NCBI RefSeq assembly: GCF_003008575.1
Contig: NZ_CP027667.1
Span: forward strand, 2,690,001 to 2,754,000
Origin: Melaminivora suipulveris
Lineage (GTDB): Bacteria; Pseudomonadota; Gammaproteobacteria; Burkholderiales; Burkholderiaceae_C
Length of the DNA stretch: 64,000 bases
Reading direction: 5' to 3'
Below, in pieces: positions 58,139 through 64,000 of the stretch. The translations under genes were made by a program, and so were the position numbers. Positions within the stretch are counted from its first letter, which is position 1, and every line of letters begins with the position of its first letter. A model generated the notes under the pieces. The model was not told the DNA's origin and made no database searches. It worked only from the letters and a program-made list of their open reading frames with translations.

Positions 58139-59116
58139 TTAGTCCAGCGTGATGTTCAGATCCTTGATCAGCTTGTGCCAGCGGGTGATCTCGCGCTCCA
58201 GCAGCGCGCTGTACTCGGCCGGGCTGTCGCCCACCGGCTCGACGCCGAACTCGATCAGCTTTTGCTTCACCGCCGGCTCGTTGATGGCGGCCACCACGCG
58301 CTTGTTCAGCGATTCGATGATGGCCGGCGGCGTGCCGGCGGGCACCACCATGCCGACCAGCGCGGCGGCCTCGACATTCTTGATGCCCAGCTCGGCAAAC
58401 GTCGGCACGTCGGGCAGCTGCGGCAGGCGCTTGGCGTTGGCCACGGCCAGCGGGCGCACCTTGCCGCCCTTGATGAAGCCGGCGCCCGCGGCCATGTCCA
58501 CCATCATCGCCGGCACCTGGCCGCCGGCCACGTCGGTCAGCGCCGGGGCGGCGCCCTTGTAGGGCACGTGGGTCATCTTCAGGCCGGCCTCGGTTTTGAG
58601 CAGCTCCATGGCCAGGTGGTGCGGGCTGCCGGCGCCGGCCGATGCGAAGTCCGTGCCCTTGTCCTTGTTCGCCCTGGCCTGGGCGATGAACTCGCGCGCG
58701 TCCTTGGCCGGGTTGGACGGGGTGACGACCAGAATCATCGGGAAGCGCCCCATCAGCGTGACCGGCGCCAGGTCCTTGGTGGGGCTGTAGGTCAGGCTCT
58801 TGTACAGCGCGCCGTTGAAGATCAGCGTGCCGTTGTCGGCCGAGAGCACGGTGTAGCCATCGGGCGCGGAGCGCGCCAGTTCGGTGGCGCCGATGGCGGT
58901 GTTGCCGCCGGGCTTGTTCTCCACCAGCACCGGCTGGCCGGTCTGCTGCGACAGCGTCTGGCCGATGGTGCGCGCCAGGAAGTCCGAGCCACCGCCGGCC
59001 GGGTAGGGCACGATCCAGCGGATGGGCTTGGAGGGGAAGGCGGCGATCTGGGCCTGGGCCGGGGCGACGGCCAGCACGGGCAGGGTGAACAGGCAGGCAA
59101 GCAGGATTTTGCGCAT
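58139..59116 (-). CDS. Bug-family tripartite tricarboxylate transporter binding protein
   Basis: A 325-residue periplasmic receptor with signal peptide (LLACLFTLPVLAVAPAQAQ). The Bug/TctC pattern is clear: FPSKPIRWIVPYPAGGGSDF, VENKPGGNTAIGATELAR, HVPYKGAAPALTDVAGGQV and VPAGTPPAIIESLNKRV. Such proteins bind carboxylates, often without adjacent TctAB genes in Burkholderiales, and some act as sensors. None of the transporter subunits is in this window. Lies between the hydrolase gene and the P450. Confidence 0.94.
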   Translation of the reverse strand: MRKILLACLFTLPVLAVAPAQAQIAAFPSKPIRWIVPYPAGGGSDFLARTIGQTLSQQTGQPVLVENKPGGNTAIGATELARSAPDGYTVLSADNGTLIFNGALYKSLTYSPTKDLAPVTLMGRFPMILVVTPSNPAKDAREFIAQARANKDKGTDFASAGAGSPHHLAMELLKTEAGLKMTHVPYKGAAPALTDVAGGQVPAMMVDMAAGAGFIKGGKVRPLAVANAKRLPQLPDVPTFAELGIKNVEAAALVGMVVPAGTPPAIIESLNKRVVAAINEPAVKQKLIEFGVEPVGDSPAEYSALLEREITRWHKLIKDLNITLD

Positions 59117-59224
59117 GGGGTTTTGTCTTCGGACAAGGATTAATCGACTGAGCGGTCGATTTTTCTGCTTTGGGCGCCGTTTGGGCTCCCGTACTTTCCC
59201 GTAAACCCGGCCCGCCGGCGCAGT

Positions 59225-60004
59225 TCAATGCTCGCGCAAAAAGGCCTCGATGGCACTGGCCAACGCCACCGGCGTCTCGTTCATGGGGTAGTGGCCGGCG
59301 TTGTCCATGCACTGCAGCGTGGCCTGCGGGTAGTGCTGCAGCCAGGTGGCGCGGCAGGTGTCCATGCCCAGCGCAGGGTCGTGCTCGCCGGCGATGACCA
59401 GCACCGGCAGGTCCAGGCCCTGGATGCGCTCGGCAAGCGAGGTCCTGGCCCAGGCCTCCAGATAGGCGGCGAAGGCTTCCCTGTCGGAATGTGCGAGCGA
59501 GCTTTGCACCATGGCGTCCAGCCAGGTGCCGGTCAGGCGGTTGCCGGTGGTCAGGTCGATGATGGCGCGGCGCGCGCCGGCGTCCTGCGCGGCGCTGGAG
59601 AACAGGCCCCAGCCGGCTTCGTCGAACGGCACGCCGCTGGCCGGCACCGGGCACACGCCGACCAGCGCGCGCACGCGCTCGGGCGCTTCGGCCAGCACCT
59701 GCTGCACGGCCATGCCGCCCATGGAGTGGCCGATCAGCGAGAAATCCTCCCAGCCCAGCTCGTCGGCCGCGGCCAGCGCGTCGGCGGCGATCTCGGCCAT
59801 GCTGTAGTCGCCGCCGCTGCCGCGCCTGCGGCCATAGCCGCGGTAGTCCATGAAGGCGTAGGTGAAGGCTTTCGTGTCCAGGCTGTCGGTCCACGGGCCC
59901 CAGTCGCCGGCGTGGCCGAACCAGCCGTTCAGGCACAACACCCTGTGCGCGCCCTGGCCCAGGATCAGGCAGGTGTCGGTGCTGCGGGAAAACTCGCGGG
60001 TCAT
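59225..60004 (-). CDS. Alpha/beta-fold hydrolase
   Basis: A 259-residue hydrolase. The nucleophile elbow GHSMGGMAVQ carries the catalytic Ser, Asp is in VIAGEHDPALG and His in DNAGHYPMNE. The oxyanion/cap region is short, like esterases or C-C hydrolases. The ATG at 60004 follows CAGGAGACGCC, 41 bases after tRNA-Sec on the same strand, so it might share the sel transcript. Substrate not predictable; next to a Bug protein and P450 it could hydrolyse an ester or ring-cleavage product. Confidence 0.85.
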   Translation of the reverse strand: MTREFSRSTDTCLILGQGAHRVLCLNGWFGHAGDWGPWTDSLDTKAFTYAFMDYRGYGRRRGSGGDYSMAEIAADALAAADELGWEDFSLIGHSMGGMAVQQVLAEAPERVRALVGVCPVPASGVPFDEAGWGLFSSAAQDAGARRAIIDLTTGNRLTGTWLDAMVQSSLAHSDREAFAAYLEAWARTSLAERIQGLDLPVLVIAGEHDPALGMDTCRATWLQHYPQATLQCMDNAGHYPMNETPVALASAIEAFLREH

Positions 60005-60044
60005 GGCGTCTCCTGTGCGGGCGGGGTGCTCCCGGATCAAGGGG

Positions 60045-60136
60045 CGGAAAGGAGAAGGAGTCGAACCTTCCGACCGCGCGTGGCGCAATCCGCCGGGTTT
60101 GAAGCCCGGGCGCCCCACCAGGGACGCTTCCCTTCC
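60045..60136 (-). tRNA. selC: Selenocysteine tRNA (UCA anticodon)
   Basis: 92 bases without encoded CCA. An 8-bp acceptor stem (GGAAGGGA with TCCTTTCC, one G-U), a 6-bp D stem (CGTCCC-TGGT-GGGGCG), anticodon arm CCGGG-CTTCAAA-CCCGG with anticodon TCA, a long variable arm, and T arm GAAGG-TTCGACT-CCTTC are visible. The 8-bp acceptor and extended D stem are diagnostic of tRNA-Sec. It lies seven bases after the selB stop, completing the selenocysteine machinery. Confidence 0.96.
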
Positions 60137-60143
60137 AAAAAAT

Positions 60144-62099
60144 TCAGTCGCTGCCGCCGTGCTGCGCGAACAGCGCCGCGCCGGGGCGCAGCAGGTGGGC
60201 ATCTCTGACGCGGCGCGTGAAGCCGACCCGGTCGAAGAACTCCAGCACCTGGATGGCGCGCTTGCGGCCCAGGCCCGAGGCGTCGCGAAAGGCCGCGGCC
60301 TGCAGGCCTCCGGGCGACGTCTCGCAGGTGCGCGCGATGGCGGCGAGGCGTTCGAGTGTAGCCGTTGGGTAGTACAAATCCTTGACCACCTGGAAGGCCT
60401 CGCCGCGCCGCGCCAGGCTGGCCAGCGTCTGGCGCACCAGGGCTTCGGGCTCGCGCAGGTCGGCGGCCAGGGTTCGCACCCAGGGCGGGTCGAAAGCACC
60501 CTCCAGCAGATGCGGGCGCAGGCGCTGGGCCAGCGCTTCCTCGGCGGCGGAGAGGCGTGCGGCGTGGTCGGGCAGGTGCAGCCACTGGGCCGTGCGGGCC
60601 ACGGCGCCGCTGGCGGCCAGTTGGTCGATGGCGTGCTGCCACAGGGCATCGCTGGCGCGCGGCGCGGCCAGGCGCTTCAGCCGCCGCGCGTCCGGGCCGA
60701 TCTCGTCCGGGCTGCGGGTGTGGAAGGCCTGCAGCTGCGCCAGTGCCTGCGCCTGCAGGGCTTGCAACGCGGCCGGCGCCATGGCCAGAGCGCTGCCGTC
60801 GATGAGCACCGTATCCGCCGGCAACGGCAGCTCGGCCGCGCTGGCCAGGCCCTCGGCGCGGGCGGCCTGCGCCAGCGGCAGGCCCAGCGGCGAATGCGCA
60901 AGCACGGCGGCGATGCGCTCGGCCCGGCCGGGCAGCGCCAGCGCGGCAAGCTGCGCCAGGCGCTCGGCCGTCTTGCGCCAGCGCTGCGGCGCGAACGGAT
61001 CGAGCACGCGCACGCCCGCCAGGGTGCGCGTGGCCGAGGCGTCGCGCAGCACGCCGCGGCTGCCGTGCCAGGCGGCCACGTTGCCGCGCAGCACCAGCTG
61101 CGCCAGCGCGGTTTGCCCAGGGGTCAGCGCCGCGCGGTCGAGCAGCACCAGCGAGGCGACGACGTCGCTCGTGCCCAGGTGGAGGTGTACGGGAGTGCCC
61201 GAGCGCAGCTCGCGCGCCTCATCCAGCCACAGCCGGACTTCCACGTCGATGCGATGGCTGGCCAGGGCGATGGCGGGCGCGCAGGCCTGGTCGCCGCGGT
61301 GCACCTCATCGCGCGCGACGCCGGCCAGCGCCAGCGCGCAGCGCTGGCCGGCATGGGCCATTGGCGCCGGCTGGCTTTGCGCGTGGATGCCGCGCACGCG
61401 CACCCGGCGCGACGCGCCATCCGGGCCGGGGGCGATGGCCAGCTCGTCACCCACCTGCACCTGGCCGCTGGCGACGGTGCCCGTGATGACCGTGCCGACA
61501 CCGGCCAGCGAGAAGGCGCGGTCGACGGGCATGTGGAAGGCCTGGGCGGCGTCGGGGGCGGATCGGCCTTCCGCTGGCCCCGCGTCCAGCGCCCGCGCGG
61601 CGGCCAGCAGGTGCTCGCGCAACGCGGGAATGCCCGCGCCCGTGGCAGCCGAGACTTCGAAGATGGGCGCATCGGCCATGGGCGTGGGCGCCAGCAGCGC
61701 CTGCACGTCGCGGCGCACCTGCGCCAGCCGTTCGCCCCGCGTGGCGGCGTCCAGGCGATCGACCTTGGTGATGGCGACGCTGGCGCGTGCCACGCCCAGC
61801 AGTGCCAGCACCGCCAGGTGTTCGCGCGTCTGCGGCATCACGCCGTCGTCGGCGGCGACGATCAAGAGCGCATGGGCGACGCCGGTGGCGCCGGCCACCA
61901 TGGTGTGCAGCAGACGCTCGTGGCCCGGCACATCGACGAAGCCCAGCGAAGCGTCGCCATCCTGCAGGTAGGCGTAGCCCAGCTCGATGGAGATGCCGCG
62001 GCGCTTTTCCTCGGGCAGGCGGTCGGTTTCAACGCCGGTCAGGGCGCGCACCAGCGTGGTCTTGCCGTGGTCGATATGGCCGGCGGTGCCGATGATCAT
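60144..62099 (-). CDS. selB: Selenocysteine-specific elongation factor
   Basis: A 651-residue GTPase that brings Sec-tRNA to UGA codons with a SECIS hairpin. The G1 loop [17 protein letters not shown] is at residues 4-20, DVPGHERLL and ITKVDRLDA follow (G3 and G4), then EF-Tu-like domains. The C-terminal ~250 residues are the winged-helix domains that bind SECIS RNA. The ATG at 62099 begins [13 protein letters not shown]. selA lies upstream with a dispersed repeat in the 76-base gap; selC is directly downstream. Confidence 0.97.
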   Translation of the reverse strand: MIIGTAGHIDHGKTTLVRALTGVETDRLPEEKRRGISIELGYAYLQDGDASLGFVDVPGHERLLHTMVAGATGVAHALLIVAADDGVMPQTREHLAVLALLGVARASVAITKVDRLDAATRGERLAQVRRDVQALLAPTPMADAPIFEVSAATGAGIPALREHLLAAARALDAGPAEGRSAPDAAQAFHMPVDRAFSLAGVGTVITGTVASGQVQVGDELAIAPGPDGASRRVRVRGIHAQSQPAPMAHAGQRCALALAGVARDEVHRGDQACAPAIALASHRIDVEVRLWLDEARELRSGTPVHLHLGTSDVVASLVLLDRAALTPGQTALAQLVLRGNVAAWHGSRGVLRDASATRTLAGVRVLDPFAPQRWRKTAERLAQLAALALPGRAERIAAVLAHSPLGLPLAQAARAEGLASAAELPLPADTVLIDGSALAMAPAALQALQAQALAQLQAFHTRSPDEIGPDARRLKRLAAPRASDALWQHAIDQLAASGAVARTAQWLHLPDHAARLSAAEEALAQRLRPHLLEGAFDPPWVRTLAADLREPEALVRQTLASLARRGEAFQVVKDLYYPTATLERLAAIARTCETSPGGLQAAAFRDASGLGRKRAIQVLEFFDRVGFTRRVRDAHLLRPGAALFAQHGGSD

Positions 62100-62106
62100 C
62101 TTCTTA

Positions 62107-62172
62107 TGCTTCTGTTTTGATAGCTGACTGCGCTTTATCCACGCCGACTGAGGGCCGATTTGGCTTGAAACT
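62107..62172 (+). repeat. Dispersed intergenic repeat, copy 9
   Basis: TGCTTCTGTTTTGATAGCTG, then GCTTTATCCACGCCGACTGA and GGCCGATTTGGCTTGAAAC. It fills the selA-selB gap within an otherwise continuous operon. Confidence 0.8.
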
Positions 62173-62175
62173 GCC

Positions 62176-63612
62176 TCAAATCTGCGCCAGCGCCTTGCCC
62201 AGCAGCGGCAGCTGTGCCTGGAAGGCTGGCAGCTCGTGCGCCTCCAGGCAGCGCAGGTCCAGCCACAGCGCGCCGGATTCGATGCGGCCGATGACCGGGC
62301 GAGGCAGGGCGCGCAGGGCGGCTTCCAGCCGGGCCAGCGCGCTTCCCGCGCCCTTGGATTGCACCGGCTGCAGCGCCAGACCCCAGCTGGGCAGGGTGTT
62401 CACGGGCAGGGCGCCGCTGCCGATCTGGCTGGAGCACGCTGCGCTGCACACGGCGTAGCCGGCGCCGACCGCGCTTTGCACATCAGGCAGCAGCTGTGCG
62501 ACTTGCGCCTGCATGTCGGCCTGCGGGCGGGTGAACAGGCGCAGCGTGGTCAGGCGCTCGGGCAGGCGTTCGGGCGTCAGGTACAGGCGCAGCACCGGCT
62601 CCAGCGCCGCCAGGGTCAGCTTGCCCACGCGCAGGGCGCGCTTGAGCGGGTTCTTCTTGATGGCGGCGATCAAGTCCTTGCGGCCCACGATCAGCCCGGC
62701 CTGCGGCCCGCCCAGCAGCTTGTCGCCGCTGAAGGTGACCAGATCGGCGCCGGCGGCGATGACGTCGCGCACCGTGGGCTCGTGCGGCAGGCCCCATTGC
62801 GCCAGGTCCACCAGCGTGCCGCTGCCCAGGTCGACCACCAGCGGCAGACCGTGCGCGTGGGCTATGGCAGCGACCTCGGCCTCGGCCACGCTCTTGGTGA
62901 AGCCGGTGATGGCGTAGTTGCTGCAATGCACCTTCATCAGCGCGGCGGTCTGCGCTCCGATGGCGCCCGCGTAGTCGTGCGCGTGCGTGCGGTTGGTGGT
63001 GCCGACCTCGACCAGCGTGCTGCCGGCGCGGGCCATGACGTCGGGAATGCGAAAGGCGCCGCCGATCTCCACCAGCTCGCCGCGCGAGACGATGGCCTCG
63101 CGGCCCAGCGCCAGGGTGTTCAGCGCCAGCAGCACGGCGGCGGCGTTGTTGTTGACCACCGTGGCAGCCTCGGCGCCGGTCAGCTCGCACAGCAAGTCCT
63201 CGACCAGGTCGTCGCGATCGCCGCGCCCGCCGGTGGCCAGGTCGTATTCCAGATTGGCCGGTGCCGTCAAAGCCTGCACCACGGCCTGCACGGCCGCATC
63301 GGGCAGCAGCGCGCGGCCCAGGTTGGTGTGCAGCACCGTGCCGGTGAGGTTGAACACGGTCTTGAAACGCGGCGCCAGGCGATCGGCCAGGCGCCGGGCG
63401 GCATGGTGGGCGATGGCCTCGGGCGCCAGCGCTTCGCCGTCCAGCTCACCGGCCAGCGCCGCCGGCCGCAGCGCGTCGATGGCCGCGCGCACGGCGGCGG
63501 TGGTGCTGCTGGCGCCGTGCTCGGCGCTCAATTGCCGCGCCAGCGGCGTGGACAGCACCCGGTCCACGCCGGGCAGGCGCGCGGCGGGCGCGGCACCGCT
63601 GGCGCTGCTCAT
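62176..63612 (-). CDS. selA: L-seryl-tRNA(Sec) selenium transferase
   Basis: A 478-residue PLP enzyme that turns seryl-tRNA(Sec) into selenocysteyl-tRNA with selenophosphate. The PLP-binding Lys is K298 in [33 protein letters not shown] (residues 87-103) and GGRGDRDD are typical. It is decameric in relatives. The ATG at 63612 overlaps the fdhE stop by four bases (ATGA). It works with SelD and SelB; it is encoded in the same operon as selB and selC, followed by a dispersed repeat. Confidence 0.97.
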   Translation of the reverse strand: MSSASGAAPAARLPGVDRVLSTPLARQLSAEHGASSTTAAVRAAIDALRPAALAGELDGEALAPEAIAHHAARRLADRLAPRFKTVFNLTGTVLHTNLGRALLPDAAVQAVVQALTAPANLEYDLATGGRGDRDDLVEDLLCELTGAEAATVVNNNAAAVLLALNTLALGREAIVSRGELVEIGGAFRIPDVMARAGSTLVEVGTTNRTHAHDYAGAIGAQTAALMKVHCSNYAITGFTKSVAEAEVAAIAHAHGLPLVVDLGSGTLVDLAQWGLPHEPTVRDVIAAGADLVTFSGDKLLGGPQAGLIVGRKDLIAAIKKNPLKRALRVGKLTLAALEPVLRLYLTPERLPERLTTLRLFTRPQADMQAQVAQLLPDVQSAVGAGYAVCSAACSSQIGSGALPVNTLPSWGLALQPVQSKGAGSALARLEAALRALPRPVIGRIESGALWLDLRCLEAHELPAFQAQLPLLGKALAQI

Positions 63613-64000
63613 GCCTCCGGGCCGGGCACGGCGGGGCCGGGGTCGGCGTCGGACATGGGCAGCAGCGGGTTCATGCTGGCGCGGGCGAAGTCGGTCTCGC
63701 CCATCAGCAGGTCCAGCAGCAGGGTCGCCAGGTCGTCGGCCAGCGGCTCGGCCAGGGGGTCTTTTTCCTGGTTCACCAGCTTGCGGTAGGTGTGGCAGCC
63801 ATCGCAGGTCTCGGCCAGCACCGTCTGGTCGGCCTGGGCGCTGCCGGGCTGCAGCTGCTCCAGGCCCTGGTACCGGATGCCGCGCGTGGACTCGCAGTGG
63901 CTGCACTTGACGCGCACCATGTGCCACTCGGTGGCGCAGGTGCCGCAGTGCAGGTAGCGCAGGCCGGCGGACTGCCCGCCGATGCGCAGCACGCTGGCCA
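63609..64000 (-). CDS. fdhE: Formate dehydrogenase accessory protein (partial, 5' end outside)
   Basis: The C-terminal ~130 residues of FdhE, a redox chaperone needed for membrane-bound, selenocysteine-containing formate dehydrogenase. Four zinc-ribbon-like CxxC pairs should be present; three are visible: CGTC, CSHC and CDGC, with WHMVRVKC between. The reading frame stays open to the right edge ([16 protein letters not shown]), so the start is beyond the window. Its stop overlaps selA. The enzyme it serves is probably encoded further right. Confidence 0.93.
   Translation of the reverse strand, partial: ASVLRIGGQSAGLRYLHCGTCATEWHMVRVKCSHCESTRGIRYQGLEQLQPGSAQADQTVLAETCDGCHTYRKLVNQEKDPLAEPLADDLATLLLDLLMGETDFARASMNPLLPMSDADPGPAVPGPEA

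Noticed and set aside
1..64000. CRISPR array, rRNA operon or prophage.
   Set aside because: No regularly spaced direct repeats, no rRNA signatures and no structural phage genes were seen; the nine dispersed repeats are too far apart for an array.

Overview
The window is GC-rich, densely packed bacterial chromosome with the gene content of a betaproteobacterium of the Comamonadaceae/Burkholderiales type. The signs are gpmA-ctpA-moeB, grxC-secB-gpsA and a fused pabB-pabC, Bug-type and TRAP-type carboxylate transport genes, a class VII P450, and nine copies of a roughly 60-bp intergenic repeat that I associate with Acidovorax-like genomes (from memory, not searched). No rRNA, CRISPR array, phage or intact insertion sequence was seen. 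The single tRNA is selenocysteine tRNA.

Layout. 1-5.7 kb: partial LuxR-type regulator, coaD, a run of small stress-type genes (BON lipoprotein, ferritin-like protein, YqjD-like and DUF1328 membrane proteins), then a CHASE3 histidine kinase divergent from a NarL-type regulator, and a lone receiver protein. 5.8-17.4 kb: housekeeping genes (moeB, ctpA, gpmA, rhodanese, grxC, secB, gpsA, pabBC, scpA, a BamE-like lipoprotein) plus a 24-residue membrane microprotein and a haem-oxygenase-fold metalloprotein. 17.5-24.1 kb: an AraC-controlled candidate catabolic operon (KsdD-like flavoprotein, BASS transporter, FMN 2-hydroxyacid dehydrogenase, ThDP enzyme). 24.1-31.1 kb: a DctS/DctR-like two-component system divergent from two DctP paralogues and DctQM, a TRAP dicarboxylate system. 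31.3-40 kb: metG, patatin, a degenerate Mrr-like membrane protein, divergent mnmH/selD, a TehA-type transporter and apbC. 40-43.3 kb: an NMT1/SsuA-type ABC importer and a small membrane protein.

43.5-49.6 kb: a tightly coupled operon (short-chain dehydrogenase, FMO/Baeyer-Villiger-type monooxygenase, second BASS transporter, epimerase/3beta-HSD-like enzyme, EamA exporter) with a divergent IclR regulator. 49.6-53.4 kb: a YdeP-like molybdoenzyme coupled to a small winged-helix-like protein, then a frameshifted metallo-beta-lactamase-fold gene. 53.6-54.95 kb: a MntA/HepT toxin-antitoxin pair followed by an attC-like integron site and an AT-richer stretch, the clearest accessory segment. 54.95-60 kb: Gly-rich membrane protein, self-sufficient P450, Bug-type binding protein, alpha/beta hydrolase. 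60-64 kb: fdhE-selA-selB-selC, read right to left.

How it works together. selD, selA, selB and tRNA-Sec make and insert selenocysteine, mnmH spends selenophosphate on tRNA wobble uridine, and fdhE points to a selenocysteine formate dehydrogenase just beyond the right edge. Two separate operons each pair a BASS-family carrier with redox enzymes suited to 2-hydroxyacids, ketones or steroid-like molecules. With the TRAP, Bug and ABC importers and the P450, they suggest a soil or sludge bacterium specialised for organic acids and cyclic compounds.
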